From an uncultured Oscillospiraceae bacterium (GTDB lineage Bacteria > Bacillota > Clostridia > Oscillospirales > Oscillospiraceae), in NCBI GenBank assembly GCA_900756495.1, contig CAAEKI010000075.1, positions 1 to 6,557 on the forward strand: 6,557 nucleotides of DNA, given 5' to 3'. This document shows, one piece after another, positions 1 through 6,165 of the stretch. The first letter of the stretch is position 1. Each line of letters begins with the position of its first letter. A program made the position numbers and the translations under genes. The notes beneath the pieces were generated by a model. It ran no database searches, was not told the DNA's origin, and saw nothing but the letters and a program-made list of their open reading frames with translations.

Positions 1-6
1 GTCTAA
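1..6 (+). CDS. Possible last codon and stop of the upstream gene (expected ribosomal protein L15)
   Basis: Only GTC TAA is visible before the GTG start of secY. In this conserved cluster the gene before secY is normally rplO (ribosomal protein L15), so TAA at 4-6 could be its stop, directly abutting secY. A TGA at 8-10 in another frame would be an alternative stop that overlaps the secY start. Six bases cannot identify a protein; the assignment rests on gene order alone. Confidence 0.3.
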   Translation, partial: V

Positions 7-1389
7 GTGATAGAGACCATCCGCAATGCATGGAAGATCCCCGAGCTGCGCAAGAAAATTCTCTTTACCGTTTTTGCGCTGCTCATTTTCCGGCTGGGCT
101 CTGCAGTTCCCGTTCCCTTCATCAACGGGGAGCAGCTGGGCGCCACGTTGAACAGCATGGGCGGTATCTTCGCCCTGCTGGGGACGATGAACGGCACCGC
201 TTTCTCCATGGCGGCCGTCTTCGCCCTGGGCGTACAGCCCTATATCAACAGCTCGATTATCATTCAGCTCCTCACCGTTGCCATCCCCTCCCTGGAGCGG
301 CTCCAGAAGGAGGGCGGCGAGGAGGGCCGAAAGAAGATCGCGGCCATCACCCGCTATGTCACAGTGGCCATCGCTCTGGTGCAGGGCTTCGGCTACTACA
401 CTCTGATTAAGAGCTATAACCTGTTGGAGCTGGGCTCCACCAACGGTATTTGGGCGGCGTTCGTCATTGTCATCTCCTTCACCGCCGGCTCCGCTTTCGT
501 CATGTGGCTGGGGGAGCAGATCACGGAGTTTGGTATCGGAAATGGTATCTCCATTATCCTGTTTGCCGGCATCGTATCCCGTGGACCCGCCATGATCAGC
601 AGCATGATTACCGGCGTGCGCACCTGGTCCGGTGTCAAGAACGGAACCATTACGCTGGAGACGTTGCAGCAGACCGGCGGACTTACCGCTGATCAGGCTG
701 CTGAGCGCCTGAATCAGGCCCTGGCCCCGTGGGCGATCCCCCTGATTATTGTAGGTATGATCGTGCTGGTGGCGTTTATTGTATTCATTCAGAATGCGGA
801 GCGCCGTATCCCCGTGCAGTACGCCAAACGCGTGGTTGGACGGAAGATGTACGGCGGTCAGGCCAGCCATATCCCCATGAAAGTAAGCATGTCCGGTGTT
901 ATGCCGATCATCTTTGCGCAGGCCATCGCCTCGCTGCCTGCAACTGTGGGCATGTTTTTCGGTAAGAGCACAGAGAGCGCCGGCGGCTGGGGAACTTTCC
1001 TGCGTGTCTTTGACACCACCGGGATCATTTATATCGTGATCTATTTCCTCCTGATCCTGGGCTTCAGCTATTTCTATGCCACCATGCAGTTCAATCCCGT
1101 TGAGGTGGCCAACAACCTGAAGAAGAACGGCGGATTTATCCCCGGCTTCCGCCCCGGCAAGCCCACAGCTGACTTCATTAAGAAGGTGCTGAACAAGATT
1201 ACCCTGTTTGGCGCCATCTATCTGGCGATTATCGCCATTCTGCCCATCGTTACCGGCAGTGCCATCGGTATTCAGAGCCTGGCCATCGGCGGCACCTCCA
1301 TCATCATCGTTGTAGGCGTCGCTCTGGAGACTGTCAAGGCTATGGAGGCTCAGATGCTCATGCGCCACTACAAGGGCTTCCTTGAGTAA
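7..1389 (+). CDS. secY: Protein translocase subunit SecY
   Basis: Central channel subunit of the SecYEG translocon in the cytoplasmic membrane; it passes or inserts unfolded proteins driven by SecA or a docked ribosome. The 460 residues show ten hydrophobic segments at about 18-36, 66-90, 113-133, 149-169, 177-195, 242-263, 297-320, 338-361, 398-417 and 420-445. The SecY signature GEQITEFGIGNGIS lies at 169-182. The cytosolic loop with RRIPVQYAKR follows TM6, and the TM8-TM9 loop carries GFRPG with Arg382, which matches the conserved Arg357 of E. coli SecY needed for SecA-driven transport. GTG at 7 is chosen because it gives the usual basic N-terminus just ahead of TM1; later starts would lose TM1. 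Its ribosome binding site lies outside the window. The protein is about 30 residues longer than E. coli SecY between the TM5 and TM6 regions (about 203-240). It is followed 15 nt later by adk. Confidence 0.97.
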   Translation: MIETIRNAWKIPELRKKILFTVFALLIFRLGSAVPVPFINGEQLGATLNSMGGIFALLGTMNGTAFSMAAVFALGVQPYINSSIIIQLLTVAIPSLERLQKEGGEEGRKKIAAITRYVTVAIALVQGFGYYTLIKSYNLLELGSTNGIWAAFVIVISFTAGSAFVMWLGEQITEFGIGNGISIILFAGIVSRGPAMISSMITGVRTWSGVKNGTITLETLQQTGGLTADQAAERLNQALAPWAIPLIIVGMIVLVAFIVFIQNAERRIPVQYAKRVVGRKMYGGQASHIPMKVSMSGVMPIIFAQAIASLPATVGMFFGKSTESAGGWGTFLRVFDTTGIIYIVIYFLLILGFSYFYATMQFNPVEVANNLKKNGGFIPGFRPGKPTADFIKKVLNKITLFGAIYLAIIAILPIVTGSAIGIQSLAIGGTSIIIVVGVALETVKAMEAQMLMRHYKGFLE

Positions 1390-1404
1390 GAAGGTGACGG
1401 GGAT

Positions 1405-2040
1405 ATGAAGCTGATCCTGTTGGGCGCCCCCGGTGCCGGCAAGGGTACCCAGGCCGCTATCATCAGTCAAAAGCTGGGCATTCCCACCATCTCCACTGGC
1501 AATATTCTCCGGGCTGCTGTGAAAAACGGTACCCCGGTAGGGCTCAGAGCCAAGACCTTTATGGACGCTGGCAAGCTGGTTCCCGACGAGATTATTCTTG
1601 GTATCGTAGAGGAGCGGCTGGCCCAGAGCGACTGCCGGGACGGCTATATCCTGGACGGGGTGCCCCGTACCATTGCCCAGGCTGAGTCCCTGGAGCGAGA
1701 CGGCGTCCACTTTGATGTGGTGCTCTCCCTTGAGATCTCTGATGAGGAGATTATCAGACGGATGAGCGGCCGCCGGGCTTGCCATGACTGCGGAGCCACC
1801 TATCATGTGGCCTCCGCACCGCCCCGGGTAGAGGGAATATGCGACCAGTGCGGCGGTGCGCTGCTGCTGAGGGACGACGACAAGCCGGAGACCGTCAAGC
1901 ACCGTTTGGAGGTCTACCACGCGGAGACTGAACCGCTGAAGGACTTTTATAAGGCCAGAGGCAACTTGAAATCGGTCTCCAATCAACCCACCATTGAGGC
2001 CACCAATCAGGTGGTCATGGCCGCTCTGGGGATGGAATGA
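1405..2040 (+). CDS. adk: Adenylate kinase
   Basis: Cytosolic enzyme that interconverts ATP + AMP and 2 ADP, keeping adenine nucleotides balanced. The 211 residues are close to the usual 213-217 of long bacterial forms. The P-loop GAPGAGKGT is at 7-15. The AMP-binding region has S30-T31-G32 and Arg36, and DGVPR at 84-88 includes Arg88. The LID domain (about 122-159) carries two CxxC pairs, Cys126/Cys129 and Cys146/Cys149, the structural zinc site typical of Gram-positive adenylate kinases. Two positions differ from the E. coli pattern: Asn33 in place of Asp (STGN, which I recall as common in Clostridia) and Val86 in place of Phe in DGFPRT. AAGGTG at 1391-1396 serves as ribosome binding site, 8 nt before the ATG. 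The 3' end overlaps the map start by 4 nt (ATGA), which suggests translational coupling. Confidence 0.97.
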   Translation: MKLILLGAPGAGKGTQAAIISQKLGIPTISTGNILRAAVKNGTPVGLRAKTFMDAGKLVPDEIILGIVEERLAQSDCRDGYILDGVPRTIAQAESLERDGVHFDVVLSLEISDEEIIRRMSGRRACHDCGATYHVASAPPRVEGICDQCGGALLLRDDDKPETVKHRLEVYHAETEPLKDFYKARGNLKSVSNQPTIEATNQVVMAALGME

Positions 2041-2801
2041 AATTGAGTATGATATCGTTGAAATCCCCGCGGGAAATTGAGCTGATGCGCCGGGCCGGGC
2101 GGCTGACCGCCCAGGCCCGGGCGCTGGCAGGCAGCATGGTGCGTCCAGGAGTGACTACTCTGGAGATCGATACCGCAGTGCGCAAATTTATTGAGCGTCA
2201 TGGTGCCAAGCCTTCGTTTCTTGGTTACAGCGGGTTCCCTGGCTCGGCCTGCATATCGGTTAACGAGCAGGTTATCCACGGGATACCCGGGCACAGGAAG
2301 CTGAAGGAGGGCGATATCGTCAGCGTGGATGTGGGGGCCTACCTCGACGGATTCCACGGTGACTGTGCCGGGACCTATCCCTGCGGAAAGGTCAGTGAAG
2401 CGGCCATGAATCTCATTCGGGTCACCGAGGAGAGTTTTTGGGCGGGAATCAAGCTGGCACGCAGCGGCAACCGGGTCTATGATATCTCCCATGCCGTACA
2501 GCAGTATGTGGAGTCTCACGGTTGCTCCGTTGTACGTGACTTTGTGGGACACGGCATCGGTGTAAAGCTCCATGAGGCCCCTGAAGTCCCAAACTTCGGG
2601 CCCGCAGGTCATGGTCCCCGGCTTCAGCCGGGTATGACGATTTGCGTGGAGCCGATGGTCAATGCCGGCAGCTGGGAGGTCCAGGTGCTCAAAGACGGAT
2701 GGACTACGGTGACGGCTGACGGCAGTCTGGCTGCCCACTATGAAAACACCATTCTTATCACCGACGGTGAGCCGGAGATCCTCACTGTCACAGGAGAATG
2801 A
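2037..2801 (+). CDS. map: Type I methionine aminopeptidase
   Basis: Cytosolic metalloprotease that removes the initiator methionine from new proteins after deformylation when the second residue is small. The 254 residues form a single pita-bread fold of type I. All five expected metal ligands are present: Asp98 (VDVG), Asp109 (HGDCAGT), His172 (GHGIG), Glu205 (VEP) and Glu236 (HYENT). The catalytic-pocket histidines His81 (VIHGIP) and His179 are also present; numbering is one above the E. coli enzyme. ATG at 2037 overlaps the adk stop as ATGA, with GGGG at 2028-2031 as a weak ribosome binding site. ATG at 2049 would give the N-terminus [11 protein letters not shown], which resembles many relatives more closely, so the exact start is uncertain by four residues. 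No N-terminal zinc-finger extension is present. Confidence 0.96.
   Translation: MKLSMISLKSPREIELMRRAGRLTAQARALAGSMVRPGVTTLEIDTAVRKFIERHGAKPSFLGYSGFPGSACISVNEQVIHGIPGHRKLKEGDIVSVDVGAYLDGFHGDCAGTYPCGKVSEAAMNLIRVTEESFWAGIKLARSGNRVYDISHAVQQYVESHGCSVVRDFVGHGIGVKLHEAPEVPNFGPAGHGPRLQPGMTICVEPMVNAGSWEVQVLKDGWTTVTADGSLAAHYENTILITDGEPEILTVTGE
2792..2797 (+). promoter_or_regulatory. Ribosome binding site that sets the start of the KOW-domain gene
   Basis: AGGAGA lies inside the last codons of map. It directly touches the ATG at 2798 (no spacing) but sits 6 nt before the ATG at 2804, so the second ATG is the workable start. Confidence 0.7.
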
Positions 2802-2803
2802 GC

Positions 2804-3079
2804 ATGGCGTTTTTCAGAGCTCAGATCGTTCGTTCTGTGGCTGGGCGCGACAAAGGGAAGGTGTTCTGTATCCTGGATACAGACGGACCTTACTTGCTGC
2901 TGGCTGACGGGAAGTGCAGAAAGGCAGCCCGACCCAAACGCAAGAAGGCGATACACGCCGAGCGTGCAGGAGAGTTTGGCCACCCTGTCCTGGAAAAACT
3001 GCTCCAGGGCAAAGAGGTCACCGACAGTGAGATACGGAGGGCGCTGGCCGCTTTCCGAGCCGAGTCAAGGAGGATATGA
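2804..3079 (+). CDS. KOW-domain RNA-binding protein, L14e-like (YbzG family)
   Basis: Small basic protein of 91 residues, probably cytosolic and bound to RNA or the ribosome. The N-terminal half fits a KOW motif as found in NusG and ribosomal proteins L24/L14e/L27e: a hydrophobic strand followed by GRDKGKVF at 14-21. A highly basic stretch follows ([12 protein letters not shown], about 37-48). The C-terminal part (about 55-91) ends in a predicted helix EIRRALAAF. Its place between map and infA matches the conserved, little-studied KOW protein of Firmicutes (ybzG in B. subtilis), and this context supports the assignment as much as the sequence does. Start 2804 is preferred over 2798 on ribosome binding site spacing. 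The gene begins 2 nt after map and stops 4 nt before infA. Its exact function is not known to me. Confidence 0.88.
   Translation: MAFFRAQIVRSVAGRDKGKVFCILDTDGPYLLLADGKCRKAARPKRKKAIHAERAGEFGHPVLEKLLQGKEVTDSEIRRALAAFRAESRRI
3068..3073 (+). promoter_or_regulatory. infA ribosome binding site built from Arg-Arg codons of the KOW gene
   Basis: A perfect AGGAGG is formed by two AGG arginine codons (Arg89-Arg90) of the preceding protein. It lies 10 nt before TTG 3084, slightly long but workable. It is only 2 nt from the out-of-frame ATG at 3076, which would encode just eight residues. Confidence 0.7.
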
Positions 3080-3083
3080 CGCT

Positions 3084-3302
3084 TTGGCAAAGGACGATAT
3101 GATTGAAGTGGAGGGCGTTGTGGTAGAGGCTCTCCCCAACACCACGTTCCATGTGGATATCGGAAACGGCCACATCATTCTGGCCCACATCTCCGGAAAG
3201 CTCAGGATGAACTTTATCCGCATCCTGCCCGGTGACAAGGTGACGGTCCAGATGTCTCCTTATGATGTGACCCGCGGCCGTATCACTTGGAGAAGCAAGT
3301 AG
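3084..3302 (+). CDS. infA: Translation initiation factor IF-1
   Basis: Binds the A site of the 30S subunit during initiation and assists IF-2 and IF-3. The product is 72 residues, exactly the usual length, and is a single OB fold (S1-like). Family features include [10 protein letters not shown] at 2-11, the GNGH turn at 27-30, LAHISGK at 33-39, the [13 protein letters not shown] block at 41-53, and [13 protein letters not shown] at 58-70. The start is TTG: it gives the standard N-terminus (M)AKDD, while the next ATG (3099) would remove five conserved residues and has no good ribosome binding site. An upstream in-frame extension to 2964 would run through the KOW gene and has no family support. 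Translation is probably coupled to the KOW gene, whose stop is 4 nt upstream. A 119-nt non-coding spacer follows. Confidence 0.95.
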   Translation: MAKDDMIEVEGVVVEALPNTTFHVDIGNGHIILAHISGKLRMNFIRILPGDKVTVQMSPYDVTRGRITWRSK

Positions 3303-3421
3303 TATCAAGTGCTCCGTGCTATGTATCGGCATAGAGCGTGACACCATCAATGACCGGCGCCGGAAAAGGGGCCTTGCCTCCGCCGGGCCGGGGCCATCAG
3401 GCTATCAGGAGGTTAACTGTT
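3303..3421 (+). promoter_or_regulatory. Structured spacer before rpmJ, candidate leader RNA
   Basis: This 119-nt spacer has no credible gene. A small hairpin pairs CTATG (3319-3323) with CATAG (3330-3334). A GC-rich hairpin pairs CCGGCG (3354-3359) with CGCCGG (3381-3386) and encloses GGGGC (3368-3372) paired with GCCTC (3376-3380). CCTCC at 3377-3381 is also complementary to GGAGG (3408-3412) of the rpmJ ribosome binding site, so the two pairings exclude each other. No T-run follows the hairpins, so this is not an intrinsic terminator, and I see no convincing promoter. A regulatory role is inferred. Confidence 0.35.
3407..3413 (+). promoter_or_regulatory. Ribosome binding site of rpmJ
   Basis: AGGAGGT with 8-nt spacing to ATG 3422. 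It fixes the rpmJ start and rules out an upstream in-frame ATG at 3338, which would add 28 residues unlike L36. Confidence 0.85.
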
Positions 3422-3535
3422 ATGAAAGTCAGACCATCCGTGAAGCCCATGTGCGAGAAGTGCAAAATCATCAAGCGCAAGGGCAAAGTCATGGTTATTT
3501 GCGAAAATCCCAAGCATAAGCAGAGACAAGGTTAA
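3422..3535 (+). CDS. rpmJ: 50S ribosomal protein L36
   Basis: Smallest protein of the large ribosomal subunit, a 37-residue zinc ribbon that stabilises 23S rRNA. The length is exactly that of the family. The sequence begins [14 protein letters not shown] and has zinc ligands Cys11, Cys14, Cys27 and His32, which makes it the zinc-binding (C+) form. Bacteria often use C+ and C- forms for zinc economy; only this C+ copy is visible here. The strong AGGAGGT at 3407-3413 sets the start. rpsM begins 19 nt after the stop, so both are likely read from one message. Confidence 0.97.
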   Translation: MKVRPSVKPMCEKCKIIKRKGKVMVICENPKHKQRQG

Positions 3536-3554
3536 TAGGAGGTGCTGAAACAGT

Positions 3555-3923
3555 ATGGCACGTATTGCTGGCATTGACTTGCCGAAGGATAAGCGGGTCG
3601 AGATTGGCCTTACCTATATCTACGGCATCGGGCGCACCAGCGCCAACAAGATTCTGGCCGAGGCCGGTATCAATCCCGACACCCGCGTCAAGGATCTGAC
3701 CGAGGCCGACGAGGCCAAGCTCCGCGAAATCATTGGCCACAGCTACACTGTGGAGGGTGATCTCCGCCGCGACGTGGCGATGGACATCAAGCGCCTCACC
3801 GAGATTGGTTGTTACCGCGGTATCCGGCACCGCAAGGGCCTGCCTGTCCGCGGCCAGCGCAGCAAGACCAACGCCCGTACCCGCAAGGGCCCGAAGCGTA
3901 CGGTCGCAAACAAGAAGAAGTAA
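3555..3923 (+). CDS. rpsM: 30S ribosomal protein S13
   Basis: Head protein of the small subunit that contacts 16S rRNA, the P-site tRNA and the intersubunit bridges to L5. The 122 residues match the family. Visible features are the N-terminal ARIAGIDLP, the helix-two-turns-helix segment with [12 protein letters not shown] (about 23-34), and the signature [16 protein letters not shown] at 87-102. The basic tail ending in VANKKK reaches toward the tRNA sites. AGGAGGT at 3537-3543 lies 11 nt before the ATG. In E. coli this gene opens the alpha operon and carries the S4-binding pseudoknot. Here the gap to rpmJ is only 19 nt, so a pseudoknot of that kind has no room directly upstream. Confidence 0.98.
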   Translation: MARIAGIDLPKDKRVEIGLTYIYGIGRTSANKILAEAGINPDTRVKDLTEADEAKLREIIGHSYTVEGDLRRDVAMDIKRLTEIGCYRGIRHRKGLPVRGQRSKTNARTRKGPKRTVANKKK

Positions 3924-3939
3924 GGGAGGGAGATACACT

Positions 3940-4341
3940 ATGGCTACTGCTGCAAAAGGCAAGAAAGTGGTGCGCAAGCGCCGCGAGCGTAAAAATATCG
4001 AGAAGGGCCAGGTGCATATCCGCTCCTCCTTCAACAATACCATGGTTACCGTAACGGACATGGGCGGCAATGCTCTGTCCTGGGCCTCCTCCGGCGGCCT
4101 GGGCTTCCGGGGTTCCAGGAAGTCTACCCCCTTTGCGGCTCAGACCGCTGCCGAGACAGCCGCCAGAGCTGCCATGGAGCACGGCCTGAAGACTGTTGAG
4201 GTGTATGTCAAGGGTCCCGGCGCCGGCCGTGAAGCCGCCATCCGCGCCCTGCAGGCTGTGGGCCTGGAGGTCACCCTGATCAAGGACGTGACTCCCATTC
4301 CCCACAACGGCTGCCGTCCGCCGAAGCGCCGCCGCGTGTAA
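3940..4341 (+). CDS. rpsK: 30S ribosomal protein S11
   Basis: Platform protein of the small subunit, close to the mRNA exit channel and the Shine-Dalgarno duplex. The 133 residues compare with the usual 129-131; the small excess is in the basic, probably disordered N-terminus ([17 protein letters not shown]). Conserved blocks are [31 protein letters not shown] and the C-terminal signature [20 protein letters not shown] (113-132). ATG at 3940 is chosen because GGAGG at 3925-3929 lies 10 nt upstream and because the product then matches the family. A reading-frame extension to 3733 overlaps rpsM and is unsupported. The gap to rpsM is 16 nt. Confidence 0.98.
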   Translation: MATAAKGKKVVRKRRERKNIEKGQVHIRSSFNNTMVTVTDMGGNALSWASSGGLGFRGSRKSTPFAAQTAAETAARAAMEHGLKTVEVYVKGPGAGREAAIRALQAVGLEVTLIKDVTPIPHNGCRPPKRRRV

Positions 4342-4362
4342 GAGAAGGAGGAATAGAGCACT

Positions 4363-4971
4363 ATGGCTAAGAATATGCAGCCCATCGTAAAGCGCTGCCG
4401 CGCTCTGGGCATTTCGCCCGCCGCCATGGGGTACACCGGGAAGAGCAAGCAGGAATCCAACCGCAACCCCGGCGCTCAGCGCCGCGGCAAAAAGAGCGAG
4501 TATGCCACTCAGTTGGCTGAGAAGCAGAAGGTAAAGTTTGTCTACGGCGTATTGGAGAAGCAGTTCCGCGCTTACTATGACAAGGCGGCCCGCAGCGCCG
4601 GCAACACCGGCGAGGTCCTCCTGTCCATGCTGGAGCGCCGCCTGGACAATGTGGCCTTCCGTCTGGGCCTTGCCAATACCCGCCGCGAGGCCCGCCAGCT
4701 GGTCAGCCACGGCCACTTTACCGTGAACGGCCAGCGCGTCGATATCCCCTCCTATCTGGTCAAGCCGGGCGAGGTTATCTCTCTGCGGGAGAAGAGCCGT
4801 AGCCTGGATAAGTTCAAGACCTGCGTGGAAAACAACAGCACGCTGTTGATTCCCAAATGGCTGGACTTCGACCGGAACAGCCTCGAGGCGAAGGTAGTTG
4901 CTCTCCCTGTCCGGGAGGACATCGATCTGCCTGTCGAGGAGCACCTCATCGTCGAGCTGTACTCCAAGTAA
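4363..4971 (+). CDS. rpsD: 30S ribosomal protein S4
   Basis: Primary 16S rRNA-binding protein that nucleates 30S assembly; in E. coli it also represses the alpha operon. The 202 residues are of normal length. The N-terminal domain has only one Cys (Cys12), so this is a zinc-free (C-) S4. YATQLAEKQKVKFVYGVLEKQF is followed by an S4 RNA-binding domain from about 92 (RRLDNVAFRLGL) to 143, and the C-terminus is EEHLIVELYSK. AAGGAGG at 4345-4351 is 11 nt before the ATG. Its place between rpsK and rpoA matches E. coli and Clostridia; in B. subtilis rpsD is transcribed elsewhere. This placement would allow S4 feedback on the whole cluster, but I see no recognisable S4-binding leader. Confidence 0.98.
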   Translation: MAKNMQPIVKRCRALGISPAAMGYTGKSKQESNRNPGAQRRGKKSEYATQLAEKQKVKFVYGVLEKQFRAYYDKAARSAGNTGEVLLSMLERRLDNVAFRLGLANTRREARQLVSHGHFTVNGQRVDIPSYLVKPGEVISLREKSRSLDKFKTCVENNSTLLIPKWLDFDRNSLEAKVVALPVREDIDLPVEEHLIVELYSK

Positions 4972-5090
4972 AGTCTTTGGGGGGCGTGGCGTATCTGAGC
5001 GCACACCACGTCCCCTGTACCCTCGATTATTGGTGAGCTGTAAAGGCGGAGGGTATCCAGTGCCCGCCGCCGCGAAAAGGAGGGTAACAC
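4972..5090 (+). promoter_or_regulatory. Structured spacer before rpoA, candidate leader RNA with decoy Shine-Dalgarno
   Basis: The 119 nt contain no credible gene. A strong hairpin pairs GGGGGCGTGG (4980-4989) with CCACGTCCCC (5006-5015): ten continuous pairs with one G-U, then two more pairs past a C-A mismatch. Right after it, TACCCTC (5018-5024) is perfectly complementary to GAGGGTA at 5049-5055 and again to GAGGGTA at 5080-5086, which overlaps the rpoA ribosome binding site. GGAGGGTA thus occurs twice (5048-5055 and 5079-5086). No T-run follows the hairpin, so an intrinsic terminator is unlikely. A switch between the two pairings is inferred, not shown. Confidence 0.4.
5077..5084 (+). promoter_or_regulatory. 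Ribosome binding site of rpoA
   Basis: AAGGAGGG with AGGAGG at 5078-5083, 7 nt before ATG 5091. It is the second copy of the GGAGGGTA repeat described for this spacer, and TACCCTC upstream could mask it. Confidence 0.85.
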
Positions 5091-6038
5091 ATGGTAGAAA
5101 TCGAGAAGCCGCGCATCGAATGTGTAGAGAATCCTGGTGACGGCTCCTACGGTAAATATGTCGTCGAGCCCCTGGAACGGGGCTACGGCACCACTCTGGG
5201 CAATTCTCTGCGTCGGATCCTGCTCTCTTCTCTGCCTGGAACTGCGGTTACGTCCATTAAGATTGCCGGTGTGCAGCATGAGTTCAGCACAATTCCCGGT
5301 ATCAAAGAGGATGTGACGGAGATTGTGCTCAATGTAAAGAGCATCATCGCCAAACTCCATAGCGAGGGCGTGAAGACAGTCTATATTGAGGCGAGCGGTG
5401 AGTGTGAAGTTACGGCTGGGGATATTAAGGCGGATGGCGAGGTAGAGATTCTCAATCCCGACCTGCACATTGCCACCTTGGGCCCCGACGCCAGTCTTAA
5501 TATGGAACTGACGCTGTCTCATGGTCGGGGTTATGTCACTGCAGACCGGAATAAGCCGGCCCAAACCATCATTGGTGTCATTCCGGTGGACTCTATTTAT
5601 ACGCCGGTGCGGAAGGTCAACTATACGGTGGAAAATACCCGTGTGCGCGATCTAACCGACTTCGACAAGCTGACCCTGGAGGTGTGGACCAACGGGACCA
5701 TTACCGCCCGGGATGCTGTGAGCCTGGGAGCCCGCATTCTCTGTGACCATTTCGTTCTCTTTACCGACCTGAGTGAGACCATGGGCTCTAAGGCTACCGT
5801 GGTAGAGAAGGCGGAGGCTCAGCGCGACAAGGTGCTGGAGCTGACGATTGAGGAGTTGGATCTCTCGGTTCGCTCCTTCAACTGCCTCAAGCGTGCCAAC
5901 ATCAATACCGTCGAGGATTTGATTTCCAAGACTGAGGACGAGATGATGAAGGTGCGCAACCTGGGCCGCAAGTCCCTGGAAGAAGTTATCAACAAGCTGG
6001 CTATGATGGGACTGTCCCTGGCCAGCGACGAGAACTAA
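5091..6038 (+). CDS. rpoA: DNA-directed RNA polymerase subunit alpha
   Basis: Alpha subunit of RNA polymerase; a dimer nucleates core assembly and its C-terminal domain contacts UP elements and activators. The 315 residues match Firmicute alpha. The N-terminal domain (about 1-228) includes the dimerisation motif [20 protein letters not shown] at 31-50 and [17 protein letters not shown] short charged linker follows. The C-terminal domain (about 245-315) has two helix-hairpin-helix elements, with the DNA-contact residues Arg261, Asn264, Cys265 and Lys267 (VRSFNCLK) and Gly292, Lys294 and Ser295 (NLGRKSL). These are four below the E. coli numbers (Arg265, Asn268, Cys269, Lys271, Gly296, Lys298, Ser299). 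It sits within the ribosomal cluster, so polymerase and ribosome supply are linked, but the long spacers on both sides leave room for separate control. Confidence 0.98.
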   Translation: MVEIEKPRIECVENPGDGSYGKYVVEPLERGYGTTLGNSLRRILLSSLPGTAVTSIKIAGVQHEFSTIPGIKEDVTEIVLNVKSIIAKLHSEGVKTVYIEASGECEVTAGDIKADGEVEILNPDLHIATLGPDASLNMELTLSHGRGYVTADRNKPAQTIIGVIPVDSIYTPVRKVNYTVENTRVRDLTDFDKLTLEVWTNGTITARDAVSLGARILCDHFVLFTDLSETMGSKATVVEKAEAQRDKVLELTIEELDLSVRSFNCLKRANINTVEDLISKTEDEMMKVRNLGRKSLEEVINKLAMMGLSLASDEN

Positions 6039-6133
6039 TCGGGAAGGGTGGTTCGGGGGCATGTAACGTCCCCTCCCGGACCCTTACCGCGCCCTTCCCA
6101 GTGGGAACATTCCCATTCGGACGAATTTAAGAG

Positions 6134-6156
6134 CGGATTTCGCCGGGCGAGATCCG
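6134..6156 (+). other. Ten-base-pair hairpin just before the rplQ ribosome binding site
   Basis: CGGATTTCGC (6134-6143) pairs with GCGAGATCCG (6147-6156) without a bulge, including one G-U, around a 3-nt loop CGG. It ends four nt before AGGAG. It lacks a T-run, so it may be an mRNA-stability or translation-control element rather than a terminator. Confidence 0.6.
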
Positions 6157-6160
6157 AGTA

Positions 6161-6165
6161 AGGAG
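6161..6165 (+). promoter_or_regulatory. Ribosome binding site that sets the rplQ start
   Basis: AGGAG lies 9 nt before ATG 6175. The in-frame TTG at 6166 touches this site directly and cannot be used, so the extra residues it would add are not part of L17. Confidence 0.8.

Noticed and set aside
2007..2738. Open frame of 243 codons on the - strand opposite map
   Set aside because: It mirrors map exactly, has no family features, and would oppose the operon.
3338..3421. In-frame upstream extension of rpmJ
   Set aside because: L36 is 37 residues long and starts MKVRPSVK; the strong ribosome binding site at 3407-3413 fits only ATG 3422.
3303..3421. E. coli-type S4 pseudoknot leader
   Set aside because: I could not draw the known pseudoknot here; the hairpins seen are different, so only a generic leader candidate is kept.
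3733..3939. In-frame upstream extension of rpsK inside rpsM
   Set aside because: It would overlap rpsM in another frame and add 69 residues not found in S11.
3796..5004. Long open frame of 402 codons on the - strand across rpsM-rpsK-rpsD
   Set aside because: It lies opposite three certain ribosomal genes; its product is rich in Leu, Ala and Gly without motifs, as expected from the reverse of GC-rich codons.
4980..5015. Intrinsic terminator between rpsD and rpoA
   Set aside because: The hairpin is strong but no run of T follows, and rpoA would lose its promoter, as none is visible in the spacer.
4752..5564. Open frame of 270 codons on the - strand across the rpsD-rpoA junction
   Set aside because: Antisense to conserved genes and to the structured rpoA spacer; no recognisable protein.
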